Counted from the first letter of the stretch, positions 25,066 through 35,170 are shown. The stretch is 64,000 bases of DNA from Jatrophihabitans sp. (GCA_036389035.1 DASVQQ010000010.1:62001-126000); one strand, 5' to 3'. A program made the numbers and translations. Notes: generated from the sequence alone by a model not told the origin.

Positions 25066-26422
25066 TGCCGGTGCCCACCGCCGGGACGGGCTCCGGCCAG
25101 TCAGCGGGGCCGTCACCGGCAGCGCCGGCCGCCGCGGCCGGTTCGGTGGCGGTGCCGGCGGCCGGTTCCGCGGCTGCCCGCCGCTTGGACCCGCTGGTCG
25201 CCGTGTACAGCGTCGCGGCCAGCGCCAGGCCCACCGGCAGGGCGAGGAAGAAGCCGGAGAACAGCAGCACCACTGCCATGGCGAGAGCGGCGAAGATCGC
25301 GCCCCACCACATCGGCCGGCCGTTGGGAAGCAACTTGAAGCCCGCGGCCAGGCCCGCCACGGTCACGGCGAGCAGGCACGCCGAGGTGGCCAGGATGATC
25401 TGGCCGAGGTCGGCCCCGAGCAGGCCGGCCACGATCGTCACGGCGGTGGCGCTCAGCGCGATCACGGCCAGGCTGCGGCGCGGCACCTCGCCGGGGGCGC
25501 CTCCCTTGGCCAGCCACACCGGCAGCGCGCCGTCCCGGGCCAGCGCCGCGCCCAGCCGGGACGTCCCGGCCAGGTAGGAGTTCAACGCGCCGAAGGTGAG
25601 CACGGCGGCCAGCGTCGCCGTCACGGCCGAGGCCGCGTCGCCGAAGCTGAGCTTCAGCAACTCCGCCAGCGGCACCGTGGTGTCGGCTAGCCGCGGGCCC
25701 AGCACCAGCACGCAGGTCAGCGCCAGCCCGACGTACAGGACTCCGATGGACACCAGGGTCAGGGCGGTCACCCGGCGCAGGTCGCGCTGGGGGTTGCGGA
25801 ACTCACCCGACAGGTGAGTGACCGCTTCCCAGCCGGCGAAGGAGAAGAACAGCAGGCTGGCGGCCTGGCCGATCGCGGGGTAGCCGTGCGGGGCGAACGG
25901 CGTCAGGTTCTCCGAGTCCGCGCTGCGCAGCGCTGCCACGCAGGCCACCAGCAGCATCACCGCCAGCAGCCCGACCAGGATCAGCTGGATCCGGGCCGAC
26001 ACCTGCAGCCCGAACACGTTGGTCGCGAAGGCGGCGGCCAGCAGCAGGGCCGAGGCGATCACGGCGGTGGTGGTGCCGCCGCCGAGGGCGTCGGCGATGT
26101 AGAGCCCACCGACGTACGCGGTCGCCGGCCCGCCCACCGGCCAGGCGAAGTAGAACCAGTAGCCCACCACGGCCGAGGCCCGCCGGCCGAAGGCCTTGTA
26201 GACGAAGGTCGCGATGCCGCCGCCGTCGGGGTAGCGCGAGCCCAGTGCCGCGAAGGTGGCCGCGACCGGCACGCACAGCAACAGCAGCAGTCCCCAGGCC
26301 AGCACCGACGCGGGGCCCGCCACCTCGGCGGCCAGTGCCGGCAGCGCGAGCAGGCCGGCGCCGAGGATGGCGCCGACGTAGATCGCGGTGCCCTGGGCCA
26401 CGCCGATTCGTCCTGTGCTCAC
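25049..26422 (-). CDS. APC-superfamily amino acid permease
   Basis: An integral membrane amino-acid transporter, 457 residues, with about 12 to 13 hydrophobic helices. The first helix carries the APC signature GTAIYVGAILGAGLLALPA, with the unwound glycine-rich segment that binds the substrate backbone. FSFAGWEAVTHLSGEFRNP is the conserved TM6 region. Its shape resembles YjeH/YhfM-type exporters. The GTG at 26422 is supported by GAGGAG five bases upstream, while an earlier in-frame ATG at 26464 would add residues without a site. The C-terminal 45 residues are an Ala/Pro/Gly-rich hydrophilic tail. The substrate is not determinable. It stands alone. Confidence 0.88.
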   Translation of the reverse strand: MSTGRIGVAQGTAIYVGAILGAGLLALPALAAEVAGPASVLAWGLLLLLCVPVAATFAALGSRYPDGGGIATFVYKAFGRRASAVVGYWFYFAWPVGGPATAYVGGLYIADALGGGTTTAVIASALLLAAAFATNVFGLQVSARIQLILVGLLAVMLLVACVAALRSADSENLTPFAPHGYPAIGQAASLLFFSFAGWEAVTHLSGEFRNPQRDLRRVTALTLVSIGVLYVGLALTCVLVLGPRLADTTVPLAELLKLSFGDAASAVTATLAAVLTFGALNSYLAGTSRLGAALARDGALPVWLAKGGAPGEVPRRSLAVIALSATAVTIVAGLLGADLGQIILATSACLLAVTVAGLAAGFKLLPNGRPMWWGAIFAALAMAVVLLFSGFFLALPVGLALAATLYTATSGSKRRAAAEPAAGTATEPAAAAGAAGDGPADWPEPVPAVGTGTEQAD

Positions 26423-26616
26423 GTTTTCTCCTCGCTTGAGATAGGCGGTAATTGTGTACCGCACGGGAGCGCAGTGGGAACCCCTGCAGTCACCTGAATA
26501 AATATTCCGCAGTCAGGTCTATTGCCGCCCTGCATTCCTCCGGTCCGCGGTGACAGTGATGGCGCACCAGGGCCGAGCGCTCAGCGGCCCGGCGGGGGTA
26601 CTGCGAAGATCGACGG

Positions 26617-29076
26617 ATGCGCAGGACTGGTGATGCGGTGATCCGCGTGCGGGGCGCGCGGGTGCACAACCTGCGCGCCGTCGACGTCGACATCCCGCGC
26701 GATGCCTTGGTGGTGGTGACCGGCGTCTCCGGCTCGGGCAAGTCGTCATTGGCGTTCGGAACGGTGTACGCCGAGGCGCAGGCCCGCTACCTGGAATCGG
26801 TCGCCCCGTACGCGCGCAGGCTGATCGACCAGATCGCACTTCCGGACGTCGGTGAGATCACCGGGTTGCCGCCGGCGGTCGCGCTGCAGCAGGCACGCGG
26901 CACACCGCAGTCGCGGTCCACGGTCGGCACCGTCACCGCGCTGTCCAACTCGTTGCGGATGCTGTTCTCCCGGGCCGGTGATTACCCCACCGGCGCGGAC
27001 CGGCTCGATTCCGACGCCTTCTCGTCCAACACCCCGGCCGGCGCCTGCCCGCACTGCCACGGCCTGGGACGGGTGCATGAGGTCACCGAGGCCTCGCTGG
27101 TGCCGGATCAGAGCTTGTCCATCCGGCACAAGGCAGTGGCCGCCTGGCCCGGCGCGTGGCAGGGCAAGAGCTACCGCGACATCCTCGCCGCCCTCGGCTA
27201 CGACGTGGACCGGCCCTGGCGCGAGCTCCCGCAGGCGGAACGCGACTGGATCCTGTTCACCGACGAGCAACCCGTCGTCACCGTCCATGCCGAGCGGGAG
27301 GCGCACCGGATCCAGCGGCCGTACCAGGGCACCTACCAGAGCGCCCGGCGCTACGTGCTGCACACCCTGGCCAACTCTCAGAGCGCGACGCTGCGCCGCA
27401 AAGCCCTGCAGCACGTCGAGATCCGCCCCTGCCCGGTCTGCGGCGGCGCCGGGCTGCGACCCGAGGCGCTGGCCGTCACGGTTGCCGGCGCCAGCATCGC
27501 CGAGCTCACCGCGTTGCCGCTGACCGCGCTCGCGGCCCGGTTGGACACGGCGCCGGGCAGCGACGTCGCGCGCGGCATCGTGGCAGACCTGCGCGCCCGC
27601 ATCGACGCGCTGACCGGGCTCGGACTCGGTTACCTCTCGATGAGCCGCGCCACACCGACCCTGTCCTCCGGTGAGCTGCAGCGGCTCCGGCTGGCAACGA
27701 CGCTGCGATCGAGCCTGTTCGGTGTCGTCTATGTCCTGGACGAGCCGTCGGCCGGACTGCATCCCGCCGACACCCAGGACCTGCTGGAGGTGCTCGATCG
27801 GCTGCGCGAGGCAGGTAATTCGCTGCTCGTCGTCGAGCACGAGCCGGACGTGATCTCCCACGCCGACTGGCTGATCGACATCGGCCCGGGCGCCGGGACG
27901 CACGGCGGCCTGGTGCTCTACAGCGGGCCGCCGACCGGGCTGGAGCGGGTCGCGGGTTCGGTGACGGGTCGCTATCTCGCCAATCCGCCCAGGGAGCAGA
28001 GCCGCCAGCGGACGCCCGCCGGTTTTCTCGAGCTGCGGGGGGTGCGGCACCACAACCTCGACGGGGTCGATGTCGACGTGCCGCTCGAGGTGTTCACCGC
28101 GGTCACCGGAGTGTCCGGCTCGGGCAAGACGACTCTGGTCACCGCGGTGCTCGCCACCGCCGTCCGGGATCACCTCGGCCTGGCCAGGGACGCCGCGGCC
28201 AGGGACGCCGCCACCACCGACGAGCAGGAAGGCGACGACGTTCCGGTCACCGCCGCCAGCATCGGCCGGCTCAGCGGCCTGGACGCGATAGACCGGCTGG
28301 TGGAGGTGGATCAGAAGCCTATCGGGCGCACGCCGCGGTCGAACCTGGCCACCTACACCGGCCTGTTCGACGGGGTCCGCAAGCTGTTCGCGGCAACCGA
28401 TGAGGCACGACGGCGCGGCTACTCGGTGGGCCGGTTCTCCTTCAACGTCGAGGACGGTCGCTGCCCGAACTGTCAGGGCGAGGGATTCGTCGCGGTGGAA
28501 CTGCTGTTCCTTCCCGGGGCCTATTCACCGTGCCCGGTCTGTCACGGGGCTCGGTACAACCCCGAGACACTCGAGGTGCGCTACCGCGGCAACTCCATCG
28601 CCGACGTCCTGGCGCTGAGCGTGGACGCCGCCACCGACTTCTTCGCAGACGTGCCAGCCGTCGCTCGCAGTCTGGCCACCCTCGGCGAGGTGGGCCTGGG
28701 CTACCTGACCCTCGGCCAGCCGGCGACAGAGCTTTCCGGCGGCGAGGCACAGCGGATCAAGCTGGCCACCGAGCTGCAGCGCGCGTCGCGCGGTCACACC
28801 CTGTTCGTCCTGGACGAACCCACCACCGGCCTGCATCCGGCCGACGTCGACCGGCTGATGCGGCTGCTGCACGCGCTGGTCGACGCGCGTAACACGGTGG
28901 TCGTCATCGAACACGACATGGACGTCGCCGCCGCGGCCGACCACGTTGTCGACCTCGGGCCGGGCGGAGGTGACCAGGGCGGCCGGATCGTCGCGACCGG
29001 CACCCCGGCCGAGGTCGCCGACACTGCCGCGAGCCGCACCGCCGCCTACCTGCGAGCGGTGCTCGACCGCCCGTGA
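26617..29076 (+). CDS. short UvrA paralogue (UvrA2/DrrC-like ATPase)
   Basis: A double ABC-ATPase of the UvrA family, 819 residues against 940-1,000 for the repair protein. Both ATP sites are intact: Walker [10 protein letters not shown] near residues 37-45 and GVSGSGKTT near 496, signatures [12 protein letters not shown] and [13 protein letters not shown], and Walker [12 protein letters not shown] and [11 protein letters not shown]. Zinc-finger cysteine pairs are present (CPHC, CPVC, CPNC, CPVC). The distance from the first Walker A to the first zinc-finger cysteine is only about 100 residues, so most of the UvrB-binding insertion of true UvrA is missing. This is the layout of UvrA2/DrrC-type proteins linked to drug or damage tolerance without UvrB. 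Confidence 0.88.
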   Translation: MRRTGDAVIRVRGARVHNLRAVDVDIPRDALVVVTGVSGSGKSSLAFGTVYAEAQARYLESVAPYARRLIDQIALPDVGEITGLPPAVALQQARGTPQSRSTVGTVTALSNSLRMLFSRAGDYPTGADRLDSDAFSSNTPAGACPHCHGLGRVHEVTEASLVPDQSLSIRHKAVAAWPGAWQGKSYRDILAALGYDVDRPWRELPQAERDWILFTDEQPVVTVHAEREAHRIQRPYQGTYQSARRYVLHTLANSQSATLRRKALQHVEIRPCPVCGGAGLRPEALAVTVAGASIAELTALPLTALAARLDTAPGSDVARGIVADLRARIDALTGLGLGYLSMSRATPTLSSGELQRLRLATTLRSSLFGVVYVLDEPSAGLHPADTQDLLEVLDRLREAGNSLLVVEHEPDVISHADWLIDIGPGAGTHGGLVLYSGPPTGLERVAGSVTGRYLANPPREQSRQRTPAGFLELRGVRHHNLDGVDVDVPLEVFTAVTGVSGSGKTTLVTAVLATAVRDHLGLARDAAARDAATTDEQEGDDVPVTAASIGRLSGLDAIDRLVEVDQKPIGRTPRSNLATYTGLFDGVRKLFAATDEARRRGYSVGRFSFNVEDGRCPNCQGEGFVAVELLFLPGAYSPCPVCHGARYNPETLEVRYRGNSIADVLALSVDAATDFFADVPAVARSLATLGEVGLGYLTLGQPATELSGGEAQRIKLATELQRASRGHTLFVLDEPTTGLHPADVDRLMRLLHALVDARNTVVVIEHDMDVAAAADHVVDLGPGGGDQGGRIVATGTPAEVADTAASRTAAYLRAVLDRP

Positions 29077-29115
29077 GCGGTCACCGCGGGGTGGGTGCCG
29101 GCGGCTCGCTGCCCG

Positions 29116-29817
29116 CTACCGCAGCTGGGCGAACCGCTCGGCGGCCGCGGTCCGACCGGACACGATGACGGTGTCGCCCTCCTCCAGGACGGTGTCGGCC
29201 GTGGCGTAAGTGAAACCGGCGCCCGTGTGGTGCACGGCCACCACGGTGACGTCGTGACGGGAGCGCACGGCGGTGTCACCGAGGCGCTTGCCGACCAGCT
29301 CGGCCGGCACCACCGTCTTCACCATCGCGAAGTCGTCCTCGAACTGGATGTAGTCCAGCATCGCCCCCCGCACCAGGTGGGCCACCCGCCGGCCCATGTC
29401 GTGCTCCGGGTACACCACGTGCTCGATGCCGATCTGCTCCAGGATCCGCCCGTGCGGCAGGCTGATCGCCTTGGCCCAGATGTTGGGCACCTGAAAGTTG
29501 AGCAGCAGCGACCCGGTCAGGATGCTGGCCTCGATGTCGGTGCCGATGCCCACCACGGCCCGGTCGAACTCGTGCACGCCGAGCTGGCGCAGCGCCTCCT
29601 CCTTGGTGGAGTCCGTGCGGACCACCTGGGTGAGCTGGCCGTTGAGTGACTGGACGATGTCCTCGTCGTCGTCGATTCCCAGCACGTCGGTGCCGGCGGC
29701 CATCAGCTCCAGCGCGAGAGCGGTGCCGAACCGGCCGAGGCCGATCACCACGACGGAGTCAGCCGCGGCCAGCCGGGAGCCGGCGGTGGACTTGCCGAGC
29801 CATGTGGACCTAGCCAA
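29116..29817 (-). CDS. ktrA: KtrA/TrkA-type RCK regulatory subunit of potassium uptake
   Basis: A 233-residue cytoplasmic gating subunit: an N-terminal RCK-N Rossmann domain with the nucleotide motif VIGLGRFGTALALEL (about residues 24-38) and an acidic strand end GIDDDED, then an RCK-C domain (VGKRLGDTAVR to the end). It senses nucleotides, typically ATP/ADP or NAD(H), and opens the KtrB channel-like subunit. Its start overlaps the end of ktrB by eight bases, so the two are co-translated. Length is normal. The neighbour upstream of ktrB, an ATP-grasp gene, is part of the same message. Confidence 0.92.
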   Translation of the reverse strand: MARSTWLGKSTAGSRLAAADSVVVIGLGRFGTALALELMAAGTDVLGIDDDEDIVQSLNGQLTQVVRTDSTKEEALRQLGVHEFDRAVVGIGTDIEASILTGSLLLNFQVPNIWAKAISLPHGRILEQIGIEHVVYPEHDMGRRVAHLVRGAMLDYIQFEDDFAMVKTVVPAELVGKRLGDTAVRSRHDVTVVAVHHTGAGFTYATADTVLEEGDTVIVSGRTAAAERFAQLR

Positions 29818-31177
29818 TGATGGGTCGCTCCTTCGGGAGTTCGTACAGCCTGGTCGTACGCCGCAGAGCCAGCCCGGAGGCGAGGATGACCGGTCCGACC
29901 CTACCCAGGTACATCAGGATCACCACGATCATCTGGCCGGCCAGCGGCAGGTCGGGGGTGATGCCGGTGCTCATGCCCGCCGTCGAGAACGCTGCCACCA
30001 CCTCGAACAGCACCTGGTCAAGGGTGAACTCGGTCATGACCAGCAGCGCCAGGGTCGCGACCACGACCACCGCGACCGAGACCAGGGCGACGGTGATCGC
30101 CTGGCGGTGCGCCGAGCGCGGCAGCCGCTTGCCCAGGGCGTTCACCGCGCCGTCGCCGCGCAGCTCGGTGTAGATGATGAAGAACAGCACCGCGAAGGTG
30201 GTGACCTTCAGGCCGCCGGCCGCACCCGCCGGGCCGCCGCCGATGAACATCAGGACGTCCATGCCCAGCCAGGTCGCGGGGTCCAGCGCGCCGATGTCGA
30301 CGCTGTTGAAACCGCCGGTGCGGGTCATCGTCGACAGGAAGAATCCGTTGAGCAGCCGGCTGCCGAAGCTCAGCTCGCCCAGGGTCCGGTCGTTGTTCCA
30401 CTCCATCGCGGTGATGAAGGCGGTCCCGCTGACCAGCAGCACGGCCGAGGCGGCCAGCACCAGCCGGGTGTTGAGCGTCCAGAAGCGCGGGTGCAGGAGT
30501 TCCCTGCGCAGCTGCAGCAGCACCGGAAAGCCGAGGCCGCCGGAGATCACCGCGAAGGCGACCGGCAGGCAGACCCAGGGGTCGTCGGCGAAGGGCACCA
30601 GGTTGTCGCGGAACAGTGAGATGCCGGCGTTGTTGAACGCCGACACCCCGTGGAACACCCCGAGCCAGAGCGCCCGGCCGGCCGGCTCGTCATAGCCGAA
30701 GTAGAACCGCGCGGTCAGGGCGAGGGCGGTCACCGCCTCGAACGCGAGGCTGATCCGCAGGACGCTGGCGATCACCGAACGGACGTCGCCGATGCCGAGG
30801 CTGCGGGTCTCGACAGCGGTGGTGATGCGGGTGCGAAGGCCTATCCGACGCGACACCAGCATGCCCAGCAGGGTGGCCATCGTCATGACCCCGAAGCCGC
30901 CGATCTGGAACAGGACGAGGATCACCACGTGGCCGAACGGGCTCCAGTACGTCGCGGTGTTGACGATCAGGTGCCCGGTCACGCACACCGCCGAGGCGGC
31001 GGTGAACAGCGCCTCCCAGAAGCTGGCGCGCTCCGGGCCGGCCGCGGCCACCGGGAGCGCGAGCAGCGCGGTGCCCACTGCCGTGACTCCGGTGATGGCC
31101 AGGATGATGACCAGCGCCGGGCTGCGCGGGCGGTGAACGCGGCGGCCGGTGGGCACGGCCGGGCTCCGAACGCTCAT
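29810..31177 (-). CDS. ktrB: KtrB/TrkH-family potassium transporter subunit
   Basis: The membrane subunit of a Ktr-type potassium uptake system, 455 residues with four repeated M1-P-M2 units. Selectivity-filter loops with conserved glycines are visible: SAVCVTGHLIV in the first, GVSAFNNAGISLF in the second, TGGFNSVDIGAL in the third and FSTAGMSTGIT in the fourth. The paired GGPAGAAGGLKVTT after the third unit is a family hallmark. It overlaps ktrA downstream. Its ATG overlaps the stop of the ATP-grasp gene upstream by four bases, so all three genes form one operon reading leftwards. Confidence 0.93.
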   Translation of the reverse strand: MSVRSPAVPTGRRVHRPRSPALVIILAITGVTAVGTALLALPVAAAGPERASFWEALFTAASAVCVTGHLIVNTATYWSPFGHVVILVLFQIGGFGVMTMATLLGMLVSRRIGLRTRITTAVETRSLGIGDVRSVIASVLRISLAFEAVTALALTARFYFGYDEPAGRALWLGVFHGVSAFNNAGISLFRDNLVPFADDPWVCLPVAFAVISGGLGFPVLLQLRRELLHPRFWTLNTRLVLAASAVLLVSGTAFITAMEWNNDRTLGELSFGSRLLNGFFLSTMTRTGGFNSVDIGALDPATWLGMDVLMFIGGGPAGAAGGLKVTTFAVLFFIIYTELRGDGAVNALGKRLPRSAHRQAITVALVSVAVVVVATLALLVMTEFTLDQVLFEVVAAFSTAGMSTGITPDLPLAGQMIVVILMYLGRVGPVILASGLALRRTTRLYELPKERPIIG

Positions 31178-32535
31178 TCGTCGATGCTATCGACCGGGCG
31201 GACGCTCATCGCTGGCGCCGGACCATCGGCGCGGGCCGTCCGGTACAGCGCCGCGGCGCTGGGCAGTTCGGATCCGGTCAGGGTCAGGGGTGGCTCGCCG
31301 CCGGTGTCGAAGCTGAAGCGCATCAGCTCCAACGCCGCTTTGATCACCTCCAGCATGTCGGCATGGTCGGCTGCCGTGCCCCGGATCAGGTCCAGCTCAT
31401 AGGTCGAGACCCCACCGGCCAGCTGGTCACCCGGCCGGTAGTTCATCCAGTAGGACGTGACTCCGCCCAGGCGCTGGACCTCGGCCACGCCCGAGCCGGC
31501 GAGCAGCCGCGCGGCGTCGTCGGGCGGCAGGTTGTTGAAGATGTAGCTGACCTGCTCGGGTGGGCTGACCGGGACCGGCAGCGACTGCCGGCCGAGCGCG
31601 ATGTCGGCCGCGAGCCCGATCATGCTCAGCCCGCAGGAGCGCTTGAGGACGTCGTGGACGTAGCCGCCCAGCCGGCCGTTGACCTCGATGATCCGCGGCC
31701 CGGTCGGGGTGAGTTTCAGCTCGGTGTGGCATACCCCGTCGGTCACCCCCAGGGCGGCCAGTGCCCTGCTGGTCAGCTCCGTGACCTGGGCCTGCTCAGC
31801 CGCCGACAGCGTGGACGGCCAGTAGGAGCACGTCTCCCGGAAGGGCTCGACGAGCGGCAGCTTGCCGGTCACGGCCAGGTGCTGCGCCACCCCGGCGACC
31901 AGCATGCTCTCCACGGAGACGTAGTCCCCGAACGGCCAGCTCGGGCGGCCGACCAGCAGTTCCTCGGCGATGAGCTCGGTTTCGCGCGGCGGCTGGCCGG
32001 GCCGGGTCCCGAGCAGTCGCCCGATCAGCTGATCGCCCTGGGCGGCCGAGTCGACCCGGTAGGTGTTTCGGCTGCCTTCGCCGCGGATCGGCTTGACGAC
32101 GCAGGGCAGGCCCACGTGTGACACGGCAGCCGGCCAGTCCTCGCGGGCCCGGATGGGGTGGAAGCGGACGGCGTCCACCCCGGCGTCGCGCAGGAGCCGG
32201 CGCTGCAGCTCCTTGCTCGTCAGCGCCTCGGCGGTGATCGCTGAGTGATAGATCAGTCCCAGCTCGGCGGCCAGCGTCGCAGCCACCGGGATGAGGCTTT
32301 CGCTGAAGGTGACCAGGCCGGTCGGGTGATGCGGCCGCAGTCGGGCGAGTAGGGCGGGTAGGGCAGCCGGGTCCAGCGGGTAGGTGGCGTCGGCGTCTGC
32401 GAACAGGCTGACGCTGGGATCGTCCGGATGCCTGGCCAGGATCACCAGATCGGCCAGCTCCGGCAACTCGGTCATGATGTCGACCGGGCCGGCCGAGCCG
32501 CGGTCATATAGCACCAGCAAAACATCGTCGGCCAT
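31174..32535 (-). CDS. ATP-grasp domain ligase coupled to the Ktr genes
   Basis: A 453-residue protein with a biotin-carboxylase-like N-terminal domain and an ATP-grasp core: LTSKELQRRLLRDAGV, the lysine-bearing strand PCVVKPIRGEGSRNTYRV, the adenine-side LIAEELLVGR, and the Mg-binding block CHTELKLTPTGPRIIEVNGRLGG. This fits carboxylate-amine ligases such as dipeptide or amino-acid ligases; it is not purine- or biotin-specific in wording. The stop overlaps the ktrB start (ATGA), giving an ATP-grasp-ktrB-ktrA operon. A link to potassium, for instance synthesis of a compatible solute or dipeptide during osmotic stress, is inferred from this coupling only. Confidence 0.8.
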   Translation of the reverse strand: MADDVLLVLYDRGSAGPVDIMTELPELADLVILARHPDDPSVSLFADADATYPLDPAALPALLARLRPHHPTGLVTFSESLIPVAATLAAELGLIYHSAITAEALTSKELQRRLLRDAGVDAVRFHPIRAREDWPAAVSHVGLPCVVKPIRGEGSRNTYRVDSAAQGDQLIGRLLGTRPGQPPRETELIAEELLVGRPSWPFGDYVSVESMLVAGVAQHLAVTGKLPLVEPFRETCSYWPSTLSAAEQAQVTELTSRALAALGVTDGVCHTELKLTPTGPRIIEVNGRLGGYVHDVLKRSCGLSMIGLAADIALGRQSLPVPVSPPEQVSYIFNNLPPDDAARLLAGSGVAEVQRLGGVTSYWMNYRPGDQLAGGVSTYELDLIRGTAADHADMLEVIKAALELMRFSFDTGGEPPLTLTGSELPSAAALYRTARADGPAPAMSVRPVDSIDE

Positions 32536-32636
32536 AAAACATGCTCGCCTTCGCCGGTGTCGCGTCAGCCGAATCTACTCATAACTAATTCGCACGCCTA
32601 GACAGACACAGCCCGCGGGTGGATGAGAATCGTGGC

Positions 32637-33788
32637 ATGAGCCTGACCGCCCGGCAGCTGAATCGGGCCACCCTCGGCAGGCAGTTGCTGCTGCGCCGGG
32701 AGCCGCTGGACGTGGTGACCGCGGTGCGCCGGGTGGTGGCGATCCAGGCGCAGGAGGCCGCGTCGCCCTATCTGGCGCTGTGGAACCGGGTGGCCGGCTT
32801 CGACGCTGCCGAGCTGGACGCCGCCTTCACCGACCACGCGATCGTCAAGGCCAGCTTGATGCGGATCACGCTGCACGCGGTGACCGCCGAGGACTATCCG
32901 GTCTTCCACACCGCGATGCTGACCTCGTTGCGTGCCTCCCGGCTCTATGACCGGCGCTTCACCTCGATCGGGCTGAGCACCGCCGAGGCCGACGCGCTGA
33001 TGCCGCACCTGCTGGAGTTCGCGACCCAGCCCCGCAGCAACGCCGACTTCGAGGCGCTGCTCAACGAGCGGCTCGGCGAGCGGCTGGGCCCGGTGCCCAA
33101 ACCGGGGCCGTGGTGGGCGCTGCGGACGTTCGCGCCGCTGGTGCACGCCCGGACCGGCGGGCCCTGGTCGTTCGGGCCGCGTCCCAGCTACGTCGCGGCC
33201 AGGACGCGACCGCACCAGGGCGATCGTGAGGAGTGCATCCAGCGACTGGTGCTGCGCTACTTGGAGGGGTTCGGCCCGGCCACGGCGGCCGACGTCGCGC
33301 AGTTCACCCTGCTCACCCGTTCGACGGTCCGCGACGCCCTCGCCGCGCTGGCCGGCTCGCTGGAGCGGTTGTCGGGTCCGGACGGGGTGGAGTTGTTCGA
33401 CGTGCCCGGTGGGGTCCTCCCGTGCTCGGAGGTCTCGTGCCCGCCGAGGCTGATGGCGATGTGGGACAGCACGCTGCTCGCCTACGCCGACCGCAGCCGG
33501 GTCATCCCGCCGGACTACCGCCGGCTGGTTATCCGGCAGAACGGGGACGTGCTGCCGACGCTGCTCGTGGACGGCTACGTGGCCGGGGTCTGGCGCCCTG
33601 TTGACGGCGGTATCGAGGCCACCGCGTTCCACCGGCTGGGCGACCAGGCCTGGCAGGGGTTGGCGGACGAGGCCCGGCAGCTGACAGCCTTTCTCGCCGA
33701 CCGCGACCCGGCCGTCTACCGCCGCTACTCCCGCTGGTGGGACGCGCTGCCCAGTGCCGAGGTCATCACGCTGCCTGCGGTGTCTTGA
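32637..33788 (+). CDS. AlkZ-like winged-helix DNA glycosylase family protein
   Basis: A 383-residue protein of the HTH_42/AlkZ family, which contains DNA glycosylases acting on bulky or crosslinking alkyl adducts. The diagnostic Gln-x-Gln of the family is present in VVAIQAQEAASPYLALW (about residues 33-49), followed by winged-helix repeats (GFGPATAADVAQFTLL and WDSTLLAYADRSRVIPP). The alternative subfamily members are resistance glycosylases inside biosynthetic clusters. ATG 32637 is preferred over an upstream GTG at 32610 because the domain begins there (MSLTARQLNRATLGRQ). The next gene, a flavin monooxygenase, reads in the same direction 65 bp downstream. Confidence 0.8.
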   Translation: MSLTARQLNRATLGRQLLLRREPLDVVTAVRRVVAIQAQEAASPYLALWNRVAGFDAAELDAAFTDHAIVKASLMRITLHAVTAEDYPVFHTAMLTSLRASRLYDRRFTSIGLSTAEADALMPHLLEFATQPRSNADFEALLNERLGERLGPVPKPGPWWALRTFAPLVHARTGGPWSFGPRPSYVAARTRPHQGDREECIQRLVLRYLEGFGPATAADVAQFTLLTRSTVRDALAALAGSLERLSGPDGVELFDVPGGVLPCSEVSCPPRLMAMWDSTLLAYADRSRVIPPDYRRLVIRQNGDVLPTLLVDGYVAGVWRPVDGGIEATAFHRLGDQAWQGLADEARQLTAFLADRDPAVYRRYSRWWDALPSAEVITLPAVS

Positions 33789-33853
33789 CCGATCAGCGCT
33801 GCCCGAACAGTGTGAATAGGTACTGGCCCGAGGCCTACCTCCAGGAGGATCAG

Positions 33854-35035
33854 ATGCGCATCGCCGAAGCGCCTTCCGGAACAGAACTCATCGGTCGTGC
33901 CTCCGAACTGGCGCCGCTGCTGCGGAAGAACGCCCTGTGGTCGGAGGAGAACCGGCGGCTGCCGGAGGAAACCATCCAGGCCGTGATCGACGCGGGCATT
34001 CTCAGAATGCGGCTGCCGGCCCGCTACGGGGGTTATGAGTCCGACATGCGCACCGTGGTGGACGTGATCGCCCAGCTCGGCCGGGGTGACGGCTCGGCTG
34101 CCTGGACCGTTTCTACCTGGGCAGTCAGCTCCTTCGTGGTGGGCCTGTTCCCCGATGAGGTGCAGGACGAGGTCTTCGCCGACCCCGACGTCCGGGTGAG
34201 CGGCATTCTCAGTCCGACCGCGATGGCCGTCCCCGCCGAGGGCGGCTATGTCGTCAGCGGCCGGTGGTCGTTCAACAGCGGATGCCTGCAGAGCCAGTGG
34301 ACGGTCAACGCGGTGCTCATCGGGCAGCCGGACGGCAGCTTCGAGCCGGCGACCGCCGCCATCCCGCTGGCCGACCTGCAGATCGTGGACGACTGGCACA
34401 CCGCGGGCCTGCGAGGCACCGGAAGCGTCAGCACGGTGGCCGAGGAACTCTTCGTGCCGGCGGACCGGATGCTGCCGATGATTCCGCTGTTGCAGGGCCG
34501 GCACCGTTCGATCCTGAACGCCGGGTCCCGGGTGTACCAGATGCCGCTCATGCCCGCCGCCTGCACGATGGTCAGCGCTCCGGCCGTGGGGCTGGCGAAG
34601 GCCGCGCAGGAGGCGTTCTTCGAGCGGCTGCCCGGACGCAAGATCACCTACACCGACTACGCAAGGCAGAGCGAGGCGCCGCTGACCCATCTGCAGGTGG
34701 CAGAGGCCAGGATCAACGCCGACGAGGCGGAGTTTCACGCCCACCGCGCGGCCGACCTGCTGGACAGCAAGGCACTAACCGGAGCGCCGTGGACGGTAGA
34801 GGAGCGGGCCCGGGTGCGGCTGGACCTGGGCGCGGTCTGCCTGCGGGCCAAGAAGGCCGTGGACATCCTCAACTCGGCCAGCGGGGGGTCTTCGATCTAC
34901 AGCGACGTCGCTATCCAGCGCATCGAGCGCGACATCCAGGCGATCAACCTGCACGCCATCCTGCACCCGGACACAAACTTCGAGTTGTACGGCCGGATCG
35001 CGTGCGGGCTGGCGCCGAATACCCAGTACCTGTAA
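33854..35035 (+). CDS. acyl-CoA dehydrogenase-fold flavin monooxygenase
   Basis: A 393-residue group D flavin monooxygenase-like protein, related to HsaA/DszC-type enzymes that use reduced flavin to hydroxylate aromatic or carrier-bound substrates. Visible parts are the N-terminal helical domain (LAPLLRKNALWSEENRRLPE), LPARYGGYESDMRTVVDVIA, GDGSAAWTVSTWAVSSF, the beta-domain SGRWSFNSGCLQSQW and WHTAGLRGTGS, and the C-terminal helical bundle with NSASGGSSIYSD. The catalytic Glu of true acyl-CoA dehydrogenases is not evident. ATG 33854 has AGGAGG five bases upstream. No flavin reductase is adjacent. Together with the AlkZ-like gene this could be a remnant of a natural-product locus. Confidence 0.8.
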   Translation: MRIAEAPSGTELIGRASELAPLLRKNALWSEENRRLPEETIQAVIDAGILRMRLPARYGGYESDMRTVVDVIAQLGRGDGSAAWTVSTWAVSSFVVGLFPDEVQDEVFADPDVRVSGILSPTAMAVPAEGGYVVSGRWSFNSGCLQSQWTVNAVLIGQPDGSFEPATAAIPLADLQIVDDWHTAGLRGTGSVSTVAEELFVPADRMLPMIPLLQGRHRSILNAGSRVYQMPLMPAACTMVSAPAVGLAKAAQEAFFERLPGRKITYTDYARQSEAPLTHLQVAEARINADEAEFHAHRAADLLDSKALTGAPWTVEERARVRLDLGAVCLRAKKAVDILNSASGGSSIYSDVAIQRIERDIQAINLHAILHPDTNFELYGRIACGLAPNTQYL

Positions 35036-35133
35036 GCGGAGCTGCCGGGATCAGCCTGCTGCGCGTCGAGGCCCTCACCAATTAGCCGAGGCGCCTGCTG
35101 GTCTATCGACGGTGCTGGCCGGTGAGTATGAGT

Positions 35134-35170
35134 GGGGTGTTCGCGAAACTCTGGAGCGCTCGTGATCGCT
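35134..35170 (+). repeat. imperfect direct repeat, left copy
   Basis: This 37-bp sequence starts GGGGTGTTCG and ends CGTGATCGCT. It matches the right copy at 36295-36329 at 30 of 35 aligned positions, with one two-base gap. It lies about 120 bp past the stop of the GNAT gene; the right copy lies just upstream of the first gene of that two-gene operon. Confidence 0.65.
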
